Below are positions 1 to 8,842 of a DNA stretch of 57,800 nt, one piece after another (the first letter of the stretch is position 1; every line of letters begins with the position of its first letter). The stretch is taken from positions 1 through 57,800 of the forward strand of contig JAFIEW010000010.1 of assembly GCA_020832375.1 (NCBI GenBank). The letters are read 5' to 3'. The stretch comes from Cyclobacteriaceae bacterium (GTDB taxonomy: Bacteria > Bacteroidota > Bacteroidia > Cytophagales > Cyclobacteriaceae). The notes beneath the pieces are model-generated. The model saw nothing but the letters and a program-made list of their open reading frames with translations, was not told the origin of the DNA and did not search any database. The position numbers and the translations under genes were made by a program.

Positions 1-30
1 AAAACTTAGTACTCCCTTTGAAATTTAAGA

Positions 31-53
31 TGCAAACAAGCGGATATGCATAT
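31..53 (+). repeat. End of a dispersed inverted-repeat element, rest off-window
   Basis: These 23 bases recur exactly, in reverse complement, at 53392-53414. That site is the left end of a 204-bp hairpin-rich element. The 17 bases inside the 23-mer (14-30) also match the corresponding bases of that element at about 13 of 17 positions, so homology runs into the window edge. I read this as the right end of a second copy whose body lies before base 1. No gene is visible in bases 1-174. Confidence 0.55.
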
Positions 54-174
54 AACATAATAGCAATCATCTAGAATAATCTTTAGTAATATCTTATAGT
101 GTGAACCTTGCTTCTTCCTTTAAAATATTTCGCAAGGTAGATTTACTTTTTGTTACTTTCCAATATTAATAACG

Positions 175-1275
175 ATGGAATCAAAACTACCTACTTGGAA
201 ATATATTCTCATTGCAATTTTTCAGGCACCGATAAGAATTGCGCTAGGTCTACTGATCTTATCGACGACCTTTTATTTATCGAATTGCACAGAAAATCAT
301 GGCACTTCCAATTACCGATGGTTGAGGATGTATGAAAGCGAAGTGATTGAGTTAGAACAGGCAGAAATACAAGCTGAGAATGAAGGGAAACTTATATTCA
401 TTAAGGGTTTGCTTAGAGGGGTAAAACCTTTACGGGACAATGAATTTAGCTTTGAAATTGAGGCGGCCGCATACCACAGGAAAGTAGAGATGTATCAATG
501 GAACGCTTTTAAAAGAGATGAAAGGACTATTTATCGCGCTGACTGGTATGAGTATATTATCAATTCTGAGCTTTTTAAGGATGACCGCCAAAACCCTAAA
601 AGCATCCCATTTGAATCGAAGTCAGAATGGACAGACACTGTAATGCTTGGCGAGTTTCATCTGGGCTATAATTTTCCTACAGTACCTATTAATGACAAAC
701 TATATTTAATACCAGAATCGGTACAGCTACCACAAGGATATACAAAAAATGGGCACTATATACTATCGAAAGACGCCAATCCGGATGATCCAAAAGTCGG
801 GGATGTAAGAATTAGTTATCGCTATACTCAAAATGAAATTGCAAGTGCTTTAGGTGGACAACAGAACAATCTGTTAATGAGCTATAAAAATCCGGAAATG
901 TCAATTCCGATAAGAGGTATAATGCTAGGTGAGCACAACCCAGAGGACTTGATGCAAAGGAACTTAAGCGACAACACTGCCTTATTGTGGATGGCTCGAC
1001 TTGGCTTGATCATTCCTTTGTATATTGGCCTAAGGATATTTTTGCGAGCTTTTTTACCGTATAATGACAAAATACCTATCTTTCGTTTTTACTTACAAGC
1101 GGGATTTTGGCCATTTACTGCGCTTCTAAGTTGGATAGCCTACCTATTATTCATCTTTTACAAATGGGTCAACGTGGCAACAGTAATACCCAATGCACTA
1201 CTAGCTTGGGCTTTGGCACTAATGATGCTATTACATTTTTTAGCAAAAAAATCAGGAAAAACACGTACAATTTAA
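175..1275 (+). CDS. TMEM43-family membrane protein
   Basis: A 366-residue membrane protein resembling the TMEM43 (DUF1625) family. It has one N-terminal membrane segment (about residues 18-38), a large soluble middle part, and three hydrophobic segments in the last 100 residues, which is the TMEM43 layout. Family-like motifs are VEMYQW (about 104-109) and GDVRISY in the second half of the loop. The function of bacterial members is unknown; roles in membrane organisation have been proposed for the eukaryotic protein. The ATG at 175 is used because the membrane segment follows it directly. The gene stands alone; the next gene starts 146 bases on with its own promoter. Identification rests on motif memory and topology, so fairly sure of family and unsure of role. 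Confidence 0.75.
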   Translation: MESKLPTWKYILIAIFQAPIRIALGLLILSTTFYLSNCTENHGTSNYRWLRMYESEVIELEQAEIQAENEGKLIFIKGLLRGVKPLRDNEFSFEIEAAAYHRKVEMYQWNAFKRDERTIYRADWYEYIINSELFKDDRQNPKSIPFESKSEWTDTVMLGEFHLGYNFPTVPINDKLYLIPESVQLPQGYTKNGHYILSKDANPDDPKVGDVRISYRYTQNEIASALGGQQNNLLMSYKNPEMSIPIRGIMLGEHNPEDLMQRNLSDNTALLWMARLGLIIPLYIGLRIFLRAFLPYNDKIPIFRFYLQAGFWPFTALLSWIAYLLFIFYKWVNVATVIPNALLAWALALMMLLHFLAKKSGKTRTI

Positions 1276-1327
1276 AAGTCAACGGAATGCATGAGCAAAC
1301 AATAATGAAATAAGCATGGGCGTTTAA

Positions 1328-1360
1328 GTGAGGGCAACAAAATGAAGCTTAAGCTCTCAC
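1328..1360 (+). terminator. Possible stem-loop terminator after the TMEM43-like gene
   Basis: GTGAGGGC (1328-1335) can pair with GCTCTCAC (1353-1360), allowing one G-T pair, across a 17-base loop that holds the palindrome AGCTTAAGCT. No T-run follows, so it may be a factor-dependent stop or a plain hairpin. Confidence 0.3.
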
Positions 1361-1385
1361 CGATCTAATTGATTATCAGCATCTG

Positions 1386-1416
1386 TTTGATTTTAATACT
1401 TAGCGAAGTATCTTTG
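1386..1416 (+). promoter_or_regulatory. Bacteroidota-type promoter of the bamD operon
   Basis: TTTG (1386-1389), 19-base spacer, TATCTTTG (1409-1416): an exact match to the TTTG / TAnnTTTG pattern recognised by the primary sigma factor of Bacteroidota. The box ends only five bases before the ATG at 1422, so the transcript should start at or beside that codon. Confidence 0.75.
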
Positions 1417-1421
1417 CACCA

Positions 1422-2267
1422 ATGATTACAAAAAGAACCTCTATTACATTCATGTTCAGCCGTTTACACATTACTCTCTATTTATTGGTAGGTTTGATAT
1501 TTCTCAGCGGCTGTGGGGAGTTTCAAAAACTACGTAAAAGTACCGACTGGAAGAAGCAGTATGATGCGGCCTTTCGCTACTACGAAAAGGAAGACTATTT
1601 CAAAGCCGCTGAATTATTTGAAATCGTTTTACCTATTATCAAGGGCTCACAAGAAGAGGAAAAGGCAAAGTTTTATTATGCCATGTGCGAGTACAATCAA
1701 AAAAACTATCTCTTGGCAGCACACGAGTTTAAAAAGTTTTTCGATGCTTTTAATAGGAGCGAATATGCAGAGGAGGCATTTTTTATGAGAGCCTACTCTT
1801 TGTATCGAGCATCACCGCCACACCCTCTAGATCAAACAAGCACAATAGAGGCGATTCAGATTATGCAAACTTATCTAAATACTTTCCCTAATACCGACCG
1901 TAAGGAACGTACCACGGAGCTTTTAGATGAAATGCAGGAAAAGTTAGAATTAAAAGCTTTTGAAAATGCGAAACTATATTATACTCTAGGGCGTTATAAA
2001 TCGGCCTTAATAGCCTTTGATAACTTTGCAGAAGATTATCCTGACTCGGACTACAATGAGGAACTAAGATTTCTTAAAGTAGAGACAGAATATATATTAG
2101 CTCGAAAGTCTATTGCATCTTTACAAGAAGAAAGGTATCGTCAAACTATTGAGTTCTATCAGGACTTTATTGATCGATATCCTGAGAGTAGATTTGCTAG
2201 GAAAGCTGGCTCATACTATGAGAACAGTATTGAGTTTTTAAGTAGTAATAAAAAACAAGAAAATTAA
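1422..2267 (+). CDS. bamD: BamD outer-membrane assembly lipoprotein
   Basis: A TPR lipoprotein of the BAM complex, which inserts beta-barrel proteins into the outer membrane from the periplasmic face. The signal sequence ends in a lipobox LSGC (Cys 31 counting from 1422), followed by GEFQKL and a run of TPR-like helical pairs (YYEKEDYFKAAELFE, then AHEFKKFF and QIMQTYL) across about residues 40-260. Length fits the family. A second in-frame ATG at 1452 would give a more ordinary 20-residue signal peptide. Because the promoter box ends at 1416, either a leaderless start at 1422 or a start at 1452 with a short leader is possible. It is first in an apparent operon with rpoZ (12-base gap), coaBC and the DUF4835 gene, an order typical of Bacteroidota. 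Confidence 0.9.
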   Translation: MITKRTSITFMFSRLHITLYLLVGLIFLSGCGEFQKLRKSTDWKKQYDAAFRYYEKEDYFKAAELFEIVLPIIKGSQEEEKAKFYYAMCEYNQKNYLLAAHEFKKFFDAFNRSEYAEEAFFMRAYSLYRASPPHPLDQTSTIEAIQIMQTYLNTFPNTDRKERTTELLDEMQEKLELKAFENAKLYYTLGRYKSALIAFDNFAEDYPDSDYNEELRFLKVETEYILARKSIASLQEERYRQTIEFYQDFIDRYPESRFARKAGSYYENSIEFLSSNKKQEN

Positions 2268-2279
2268 TTATACAAAATT

Positions 2280-2597
2280 ATGGCAGTAAATACATCCATC
2301 ATTCCAAGAGAGATTGACAAACTTTCTGAGCCTACAGGCAATATTTATGAGTCTATCTCTATCATTTCTCAGCGAGCTCGCCAAATTTCAAATAATATGA
2401 AAGAAGAGCTTAATAACAAGCTTTCTGAGTTTGCTACTACCGTGGATAATTTGGAAGAGGTATTCGAGAACAGAGAGCAAATTGAGATTTCTAAGTTTTA
2501 CGAGAGAATGCCAAAGCCTACGCTACAAGCCACAGAGGAATTCTTAAGCGGGGAAATCAATTTTAGACATCCGAATGAGAGTGATAATGCTTTCTAG
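2280..2597 (+). CDS. rpoZ: Bacteroidota omega-like subunit of RNA polymerase
   Basis: A 105-residue small protein of the Rpb6/omega type that helps RNA polymerase assemble around beta prime. Evidence is the size, the conserved stretch NIYESISIISQRARQI at about 20-35 (the omega pattern of an early aromatic/Ser run followed by a basic RARQI element), and its fixed place between bamD and coaBC in Bacteroidota. The remainder is helical and acidic. It starts 12 bases after bamD stops and ends 30 bases before coaBC, so it is probably transcribed with them. It is more diverged than E. coli RpoZ; the call leans on gene order. Confidence 0.8.
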   Translation: MAVNTSIIPREIDKLSEPTGNIYESISIISQRARQISNNMKEELNNKLSEFATTVDNLEEVFENREQIEISKFYERMPKPTLQATEEFLSGEINFRHPNESDNAF

Positions 2598-2627
2598 AAA
2601 AGATCTTGTAGTAAAGAAGACTTTCTA

Positions 2628-3833
2628 ATGAGTATTAAAGACAAAAACATTTTACTAGGCGTATCAGGAAGTATTGCAGCTTATAAAGCCGCGCTCTTGG
2701 TACGCCTTTTTGTTAAAGCAGGTGCAAATGTACAGGTAATCATGAGTGAGGACGCCACCCAGTTTATAACTCCTCTCACCTTATCTACCTTATCGAAAAA
2801 TCCTGTCTACACGAAGTTCATAAAGAATAATGCTGGCGAATGGGTCAACCATGTTGAGCTTGGACTTTGGGCGGATCTTATGATCATAGCGCCAGCAACA
2901 GGCAAGACGCTTTCTTCTCTTGCTCATGGCTATTCTGACAATCTCCTAGTTGCCACCTACTTGTCTGCCCGATGTCCGGTCTATATAGCTCCGGCAATGG
3001 ACCTAGACATGTATCTTCATCCCTCGCAAAAAAGAAATCTTGAGATTTTAAGTAGCTATGGTAATCATATCATAGAGCCAGAGAGTGGGGAGCTGGCTAG
3101 TGGGCTAGATGGGAAAGGCAGACTTGCTGAGCCCGAAAATATACTTGAAGCGGTAGCCAATTTTTTTAAAACGGCATCCTCATGGTCTGACAAAAAAGTA
3201 TTGATCACCGCAGGGCCAACTCATGAAGCTATTGATCCTGTAAGATTTATTGGTAACCATAGCAGCGGAAAGATGGGCTATGCACTTGCTGAAGAAGCGC
3301 TCAGCCGAGGTGCAACCGTACACTTAGTATCTGGACCTACAAGTCTCTCAATTGCTCATCCCAACTTAAAGATCACCAAAGTACAGGCCGCCCAGGAGAT
3401 GTACAATGCTGCCAGCGAGCATTTCGATGATTATGATTGTATGATCTACGCTGCAGCTGTAGCTGATTATCGCCCCAGTACAGTAGCCACAGAAAAGATC
3501 AAAAAGAAGGGGGCTGATATGCAAATCGCCATGACACCCAATGTAGACATTGCACTTAGCCTTGGTAAGATAAAAAAGCCACATCAGTATGCCGTTGGCT
3601 TTGCCCTAGAAACGGAAAATGAAGCGTTAAACGCCCAGTCTAAACTTGAAAGAAAGAATTTTGACTGTATCGTATTAAATTCACTACGTACAGAAGGAGC
3701 GGGCTTTCAACATGATACGAATCAAGTGACACTTTATTTCAAAAGCAATAAAAAGCTAGAATTAGAGTTAAAATCAAAAAGAGAAATAGCAAAAGATATT
3801 TTCGATGCAATTGAGCAAAGTATACATTCTTAG
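2628..3833 (+). CDS. coaBC: CoaBC, phosphopantothenoylcysteine synthetase/decarboxylase
   Basis: A bifunctional coenzyme A enzyme. The C-terminal CoaB half joins cysteine to 4'-phosphopantothenate using CTP, and the N-terminal FMN-dependent CoaC half decarboxylates the product. The CoaC half starts with GVSGSIAAYKA (about 9-19) and carries APAMDLDMY near 120, the substrate-clamp motif in the PAMD form. The CoaB half starts near 187 with LITAGPTHEAIDPVRFIGN, then NHSSGKMG, AAAVADYRP (about 280) and AVGFALETE. The segment matching the PASANT motif reads PATGKT, so the usual Asn is Lys; other Bacteroidota may also vary here, which I could not check. Full length at 401 residues. Its end overlaps the next gene by 29 bases. 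Confidence 0.95.
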   Translation: MSIKDKNILLGVSGSIAAYKAALLVRLFVKAGANVQVIMSEDATQFITPLTLSTLSKNPVYTKFIKNNAGEWVNHVELGLWADLMIIAPATGKTLSSLAHGYSDNLLVATYLSARCPVYIAPAMDLDMYLHPSQKRNLEILSSYGNHIIEPESGELASGLDGKGRLAEPENILEAVANFFKTASSWSDKKVLITAGPTHEAIDPVRFIGNHSSGKMGYALAEEALSRGATVHLVSGPTSLSIAHPNLKITKVQAAQEMYNAASEHFDDYDCMIYAAAVADYRPSTVATEKIKKKGADMQIAMTPNVDIALSLGKIKKPHQYAVGFALETENEALNAQSKLERKNFDCIVLNSLRTEGAGFQHDTNQVTLYFKSNKKLELELKSKREIAKDIFDAIEQSIHS

Positions 3834-4719
3834 TGGTTTGGCCTTCTTGCTATGTTTTGTACCACAAAAGATATGCTGGGGACAGGAGCTATTTGCAGAG
3901 GTAATTGTCAACGATATGGCTGTGAGAACTCAAGATAAAAGGGTCTTTAGAGATATGGAGACAGCTTTTTCAAGATTTCTCAATGAAAGAAAATGGGGCG
4001 ACGATGAGTTCGCACCACAAGAGAGAATACAATGCGCATTTAACATTACCATATCTGAAATGCCATCTATAGGACAGTTTAGGGCTGATGTACAAATCAT
4101 TGCAAGCAGGCCTGTATATAACTCTTCCTACTACACACCTACCTTTAATTTTGCGGATCGAAATTTCAACTTTTCATACGTAGAAGCACAACCTATTGAA
4201 TTCAATGAAAATAGCTGGATGAGTAATCTAGCCTCGATGCTGGCCTACTATGCTTACGTCATTCTAGCGATAGATTTTGATACTTTTGAAGAGTTTGGTG
4301 GAGAGCCCTATGTGAGAAAAGCCTTCAACATAGTCAATCTTGCCCAGTCTGAAAACGCACAGGGGTGGCAGCAAATGGAGTCTAATAGAAATCGATACTG
4401 GCTTATTGAAAATATGCTTAACGATCAGTTGCAAGCGGTAAGAAAAGCGAATTATATTTATCACAGAGAAGTACTTGATCAGTTTGCTGAAAATCCAGAA
4501 AAAGCTCAAGAAAGAGCACTTGTAGTAATAGAAGAACTTTCGAAAGCCAATCGAATACGCCCTAACTCTATCCTAGTAATTACATTTTTGGATGCTAAAG
4601 GGAGAGAAATAGCCAACATGTTCTCCGAAGGCGACCCTAGTTTGCGCAGAAAAGCACACGAGCTACTGGTTAAAATTGATCCTTCGAAGTCCGATCGATA
4701 CGATAAAATGCTGCCTTAG
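3805..4719 (+). CDS. DUF4835 family protein (PorD-type, T9SS-associated)
   Basis: A 304-residue exported protein with a signal peptide (MQLSKVYILSGLAFLLCFVP, cleavage probably near the GQE at about 26-28) and a conserved body: FAEVIVND, DKRVFRDMETAF, FLNERKW, the tyrosine-rich SSYYTPTFNFADRNFNFSY region, and ASMLAYYAYVILAIDFDTF. These fit DUF4835, which sits after coaBC throughout Bacteroidota and is named PorD in some T9SS work. Its start lies 29 bases inside coaBC, which implies translational coupling. A direct function is not established. The recN gene that often follows in related genomes is absent here; a minus-strand MORN gene follows instead. Confidence 0.85.
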   Translation: MQLSKVYILSGLAFLLCFVPQKICWGQELFAEVIVNDMAVRTQDKRVFRDMETAFSRFLNERKWGDDEFAPQERIQCAFNITISEMPSIGQFRADVQIIASRPVYNSSYYTPTFNFADRNFNFSYVEAQPIEFNENSWMSNLASMLAYYAYVILAIDFDTFEEFGGEPYVRKAFNIVNLAQSENAQGWQQMESNRNRYWLIENMLNDQLQAVRKANYIYHREVLDQFAENPEKAQERALVVIEELSKANRIRPNSILVITFLDAKGREIANMFSEGDPSLRRKAHELLVKIDPSKSDRYDKMLP

Positions 4720-4883
4720 TGCATATAGAAAGGACAAGGGGTTAATATTCTACAGATTTACCCAATAATTTTTACGCCAATATATTCTTTAGCAAGGGGT
4801 AGGTGAAATTATTAAGTTATGAGCACCAGTCACCCCAATAGCACTAAACGAAATCGCCCCGTAAGATATTAATCTTCTGAGCT

Positions 4884-5531
4884 CTAAAGCTCATCATTAC
4901 TTTCACTTTTTACTTCATTATAATTAACCCATGGCTTTTTTTTACCTAACCAATTGAATCGATACCACTGACCTACAGGTTCATCATCTTTGTAATCTCC
5001 AACGTATTTCGGCTTTTCCCTTTTATTGTATAGGGTCCATTTGCCTTGAGCCACACCATCTTCATATTTTCCTTTTTGGTCGAGTTTACCCTTTTCATCG
5101 TACAATAGCCAAGTGCCGTTGGGCATGCCTTCTTTATAGTGACCTATTTGCTGCAGCTTACCATTATCATGGTAGTACACCCATTCGCCATCATATAAAC
5201 CATCTTTATAAACTCCTTCCTTCTCAAGCATTCCATTTTCATGATAATAAAAAGCACTATCGCTGATTACCCCTCTATCATACTTTTCAATTGCTTTTAT
5301 CAACCCATTGGCGTGATAATATATAATCTCACCGTGAAGCTCACCATTTTCATAGCGCTCGTCAGCAATTAAATTACCTTCGGGAGTAAACCATTCAATT
5401 CTCTCATGAATACTACCTTCGGTAAACCTCAAACTACGCAACTCACCAGTATCATAAAAGGTACTATCTTGAGCAAGAGCATGATGTAAAATCAAACCAG
5501 AAAAAATAAAAAAGAAGACATATCTAATCAT
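4884..5531 (-). CDS. Exported MORN-repeat protein (YwqK-like)
   Basis: A 215-residue secreted or periplasmic protein built of six to seven MORN-like units of about 23 residues. Each has the pattern G-x-W-x-x-Y-x-x-x-G-x-L, for example GEWVYYHDNGKLQQIGHYKEG and GTWLLYDEKGKLDQKGKYEDG. The start at 5531 (MIRYVFFFIFSGLILHHALA) gives a clean signal peptide; the 36 residues possible upstream do not look coding. Such proteins are often labelled YwqK-family antitoxin, but nothing here suggests a toxin partner. It lies tail to tail with the DUF4835 gene and head to head with the PorV/PorQ-like gene. Role unknown; a surface or protein-binding role is a guess. Confidence 0.8.
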   Translation of the reverse strand: MIRYVFFFIFSGLILHHALAQDSTFYDTGELRSLRFTEGSIHERIEWFTPEGNLIADERYENGELHGEIIYYHANGLIKAIEKYDRGVISDSAFYYHENGMLEKEGVYKDGLYDGEWVYYHDNGKLQQIGHYKEGMPNGTWLLYDEKGKLDQKGKYEDGVAQGKWTLYNKREKPKYVGDYKDDEPVGQWYRFNWLGKKKPWVNYNEVKSESNDEL

Positions 5532-5738
5532 GATGAAAAAGTTGACAGTTAAATTTTTTTTATAAATACACTGATAATAAAATTGCTTTGCAAAATAAGC
5601 ATTTATATATACGAAATTCATACAATCTGTTCCGCACAAACCATAATAAATACTTCGCTAATTTGTCAGGCCTTCTACGACTCGCAGTAGACTTAGTTTC
5701 ATTTTTTTCAACAATTAACCTTAAAGTAACTTTAAAAA

Positions 5739-5771
5739 TTTGCGTCAATGATTGTCTTTCTACTACATTTG
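5739..5771 (+). promoter_or_regulatory. Promoter of the PorV/PorQ-like gene
   Basis: TTTG (5739-5742), 21-base spacer, TACATTTG (5764-5771), an exact TAnnTTTG box. Only four bases separate it from the likely GTG start at 5776, predicting a leaderless or nearly leaderless mRNA. Confidence 0.65.
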
Positions 5772-5775
5772 CTTC

Positions 5776-6597
5776 GTGAAAAAAATATTATTTGCCTATA
5801 CGATAACTTTACTATTTTCCTTTACCGCATCCGCTTCTGAAAACTTACCCATAGGTGCTAGGGCACGAGCCGTGGGAAATGCCTCTTCCACCATTGTGGA
5901 TCCTTGGGCGGCTTTTTTTAATGTCGGAGCTACTGGTAGACTAACAGATGCGTCTGTCATCTTTGGATATGAAAATAGATTTGGATTTGCTGCCTTCAAT
6001 ACGGTCGCCGCAGGTTTAGTATATCCTATTAGTGATCGAATTGGGGTTGCTTCCATTACGCTATCTACCTTCGGTGACGAACTTTATAGCGAGTCCATGC
6101 TGGGCTTTGGCTTCAGCAACCAATTTGGTATCGTAAGCCTTGGCGCGAAAATCAACTATGCGCAATACAGTATAGATTACTTTGGAAATACAGGCTCATT
6201 TCTTTTCGAATTTGGTGGAGTAGCAGAACTAACCCCTCAGCTTTTCATTGGAGCACATATTTTCAACTTACATCAAGCTCAAGTTCTTGAGTTCAATGAT
6301 GAGCGACTACCTACCATCATGAAATCGGGTATATCTTATCGCCCTACAGGCAATGTGATGTTTAACCTTGAAGCCGAAAAAGACATTGACAGACCAGCGA
6401 CTGTCAAAGCCGGTATCGAATATCAGGTCATAGAAAACTTATTTATCCGCACAGGAATCAACACTGAGCCTTTCAACAACTTTTTCGGTATTGGATTTAA
6501 TATGCGAGGCATCACCATAGACTATAGCTACGGCAACAACACCTATCTCGGTGATGTGCATAATTTCAGTCTCAATTACAGATTCAAGAAAAATTAA
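5776..6597 (+). CDS. PorV/PorQ-like outer-membrane beta-barrel protein
   Basis: A 273-residue predicted outer-membrane barrel. After a signal peptide (KKILFAYTITLLFSFTASAS) comes GARARAVGNASSTIVDPWAAFFNVG, the same Ala/Gly-rich N-terminal arrangement as in PorV and PorQ (compare ARAAGMGDAGVATSADAASA in porV of this window). Amphipathic strands follow, ending in NYRFKKN. It is shorter than typical PorQ (over 300 residues), so I do not assign that symbol. A TTG at 5752 would lengthen it by eight residues, but the signal peptide points to the GTG at 5776. The next gene starts 68 bases on, or 5 bases on if its longest frame is used, so the two are probably one transcript. Confidence 0.7.
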   Translation: MKKILFAYTITLLFSFTASASENLPIGARARAVGNASSTIVDPWAAFFNVGATGRLTDASVIFGYENRFGFAAFNTVAAGLVYPISDRIGVASITLSTFGDELYSESMLGFGFSNQFGIVSLGAKINYAQYSIDYFGNTGSFLFEFGGVAELTPQLFIGAHIFNLHQAQVLEFNDERLPTIMKSGISYRPTGNVMFNLEAEKDIDRPATVKAGIEYQVIENLFIRTGINTEPFNNFFGIGFNMRGITIDYSYGNNTYLGDVHNFSLNYRFKKN

Positions 6598-6643
6598 AGC
6601 CTTTGAAACAGATCTACTTTCTACTTTTTTCTTGGGTCATTGA

Positions 6644-6683
6644 CTTTTTTTATTTTTTGCGTGGGATGAAAACGCTGTTCATC
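6644..6683 (+). repeat. T-run/GGGATGA dispersed repeat, copy a
   Basis: T-rich tract, then GCGTGGGATGA, then a small inverted repeat GATGAA-7 bases-TTCATC. It is shared with copies near 17741 and 34677 and looser copies at 53001, 53701 and 32312. This copy supplies the start codon and first signal-peptide codons of the next gene. Confidence 0.45.
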
Positions 6684-8792
6684 TTCATTGGTGCGTTGAC
6701 CTTCCTGTCGTTCTCAGTCGGCGCTCAAAATTACCCCCGACCAGACATAGACATAGAAAGCTTTATAGAGGAACTCTTTGCTGTGCAAGATGAGGACTTA
6801 GAGTATGAAGACATATATGAAGCGATGTTCCAGCTCTACCGTAACCCAATAGACCTCAACCGCACTGATAGAGAAGAGCTGCGTTCATTTTTCGTACTCT
6901 CAGAAAAGCAAATCAACAGCTTACTCAACTATTTGGATAAAAATGGCAAGCTACTAACAATATATGAGCTACAAGCCGTACCTGAATTCGATCTATTTAC
7001 CATCGAGCGTATGTTACCTTTTGTAACAGTGCGTGACTCAGGCTTTGAAGGAGATACAAGACCTCTATTTCGACGTATAATATCAGAACCAAATAACTAT
7101 CTGATTGTGAGGCACGAACGAATAATGGAGGAGCAAAGAGGCTTTACCGCACCAGACACCCTGTCAGATGGTAGGTTAAGCTCTCGCTTTCTAGGCTCAC
7201 CGAATAAAATTTACTCCCGCTTCCGCACCAGTCATGTACGCGATTTTAGTTTTGGTTTTACCACTGAAAAGGATCCTGGTGAACAAATTATATGGGACCC
7301 CGAAACCAACCGATATGGTATGGATTTTTACTCGATACACCTGTATTTGGAAAACAAGGGTCGCTTTAAGAAAATAGCATTAGGCGACTATCAACTTCAA
7401 TTTGGTCAGAGTTTACTATTAGGAGCTGGTTTCAATATTGGTAAAGGTGCTGAAACAATCAATACCGTAAGAAGAAACAACCTAGGAATAAGGCCTTATA
7501 CCTCAGTACTAGAAACAGGGTTTTTCAGAGGAGCTGCTTTTACCTACGAGCTAGACGAACGTTGGGATCTTACCACATTTTATTCAAACCTCAATCAAGA
7601 TGGTCGCATACAAGAAAGGCAGGATTCACTTGAGTTTGGGATCGTAGATGACTTTATAACGGCCATACAAATAACAGGCTTTCACCGAACACCCGCAGAA
7701 ATAGAAGCAAAAAATGCTATCAATGAGCAGACAGCAGGAGCCAATCTGTTATATACCAGTAAAGAAGGGAGTTTTCAAGGAGGTTTTACTGCAATGGGCA
7801 CTCAATTTAGCACACCTATTCAGCGAACCCCTAACAATTTTAACCAATATGAATTTAACGGCAGCCAAAATTATAACCTTGGCGCCTTTTTCAACTACAA
7901 TTGGCAGAATTTTGCATTTTTTGGCGAAGGAGCCATTAGCCAAAGTGGAGGAAAGGGTGCCATTGCAGGATTCGCCGCTAATATGAGCCGATACCTAGAA
8001 ATGAGCATGGTGCTAAGAAGCTACGACCGTGATTTTCACACTTTCTATGGGTTGGCATTTGGTGAAGGTACTAGAAACATCAACGAACAGGGAGCCTACT
8101 TTGGGGTGAAATTTTCACCCAACAGACAATGGACACTAACCGCCTATTATGACCGATTCCGATTTCCATGGCTTAGATTCCGTATCAATGAACCTTCTAG
8201 TGGCTTCGAATACCTGAGCCGATTAAGCTATAGACCTAAAAGGGGAATGATCATATTTGCACAATTCAGGCAGGAAAATAAGGCACTAAATGTATCTCAG
8301 TCTGATCTTACAGAAGAAGATATGGACTTATTTTTCTTACCTGTAGCTGAAGGCATACGCAGAAACTGGATCGTCAATACTGACTATGGTGTGGGTAGAA
8401 GAGTGACTTTTAAGTCAAGAGTACAAGGAAGCTCATTTGATCACTATCAAACTTTTAATACTGGTTATGCGATCATGCAAGATGCCAATGTAGATTTTGG
8501 TAAAGTTAGAATAAGCACTCGACTTGCACTTTTCGATACCGAAGGCTTTCAAAACAGACAGTATGCATTCGAAAAAGATGTGCTTTATGCGTTTTCAGTA
8601 CCAGCCTATAATGGTCAGGGCGTAAGAAACATGTTTCTAATACAATGGAAACCTACAAAAAAATATCACTTCTGGTTTAGATACGCCCGTACAAGATATA
8701 CTGACGGTAGAGAGGCTATTGGCACTGGTCTTCAAACTATAGAAGGGTCAAGCAGGTCTGATATCAAGGTGCAGACCAGAATTAGGTTTTAA
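6666..8792 (+). CDS. Helix-hairpin-helix plus outer-membrane barrel protein
   Basis: A 708-residue exported protein. Signal peptide MKTLFIFIGALTFLSFSVGA at the chosen ATG (6666); the frame is open back to a TTG at 6603, but that extension would bury the signal peptide. Residues about 55-120 hold a ComEA-like helix-hairpin-helix region (NPIDLNRTDREELRSF, then TIYELQAVPEFDLFTIERML), followed by 550 residues of alternating polar/hydrophobic strands with many aromatic residues, ending in IKVQTRIRF as outer-membrane barrels do. Proteins of this build are common in Bacteroidota, often beside PorV-like barrels, and have no proven role. A DNA-uptake or secretion link is only suggested by the HhH domain. 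Confidence 0.7.
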   Translation: MKTLFIFIGALTFLSFSVGAQNYPRPDIDIESFIEELFAVQDEDLEYEDIYEAMFQLYRNPIDLNRTDREELRSFFVLSEKQINSLLNYLDKNGKLLTIYELQAVPEFDLFTIERMLPFVTVRDSGFEGDTRPLFRRIISEPNNYLIVRHERIMEEQRGFTAPDTLSDGRLSSRFLGSPNKIYSRFRTSHVRDFSFGFTTEKDPGEQIIWDPETNRYGMDFYSIHLYLENKGRFKKIALGDYQLQFGQSLLLGAGFNIGKGAETINTVRRNNLGIRPYTSVLETGFFRGAAFTYELDERWDLTTFYSNLNQDGRIQERQDSLEFGIVDDFITAIQITGFHRTPAEIEAKNAINEQTAGANLLYTSKEGSFQGGFTAMGTQFSTPIQRTPNNFNQYEFNGSQNYNLGAFFNYNWQNFAFFGEGAISQSGGKGAIAGFAANMSRYLEMSMVLRSYDRDFHTFYGLAFGEGTRNINEQGAYFGVKFSPNRQWTLTAYYDRFRFPWLRFRINEPSSGFEYLSRLSYRPKRGMIIFAQFRQENKALNVSQSDLTEEDMDLFFLPVAEGIRRNWIVNTDYGVGRRVTFKSRVQGSSFDHYQTFNTGYAIMQDANVDFGKVRISTRLALFDTEGFQNRQYAFEKDVLYAFSVPAYNGQGVRNMFLIQWKPTKKYHFWFRYARTRYTDGREAIGTGLQTIEGSSRSDIKVQTRIRF

Positions 8793-8831
8793 GTAATCTT
8801 TTTTAAAGATAAGAATGCTTAAAACCTAATT
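8780..8831. terminator. Long stem-loop between convergent genes
   Basis: A perfect 14-bp inverted repeat, AATTAGGTTTTAAG (8780-8793) and CTTAAAACCTAATT (8818-8831). The 24-base loop itself contains ATCTT/AAGAT around a T-run. The left arm covers the stop codon of the gene ending at 8792, and the right arm lies 12 bases past the end of the minus-strand M16 gene. It could act as a two-way terminator. Confidence 0.6.
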
Positions 8832-8842
8832 AACCCTAGCTA

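Noticed and set aside
4884-5531. Toxin-antitoxin system for the MORN protein
   Set aside because: It has a signal peptide and no toxin-like neighbour; the YwqK antitoxin label comes only from repeat similarity.
5776-6597. Naming the barrel protein PorQ
   Set aside because: N-terminal resemblance exists, but the protein is shorter than PorQ and equally close to PorV-like barrels, so a symbol would be overclaiming.
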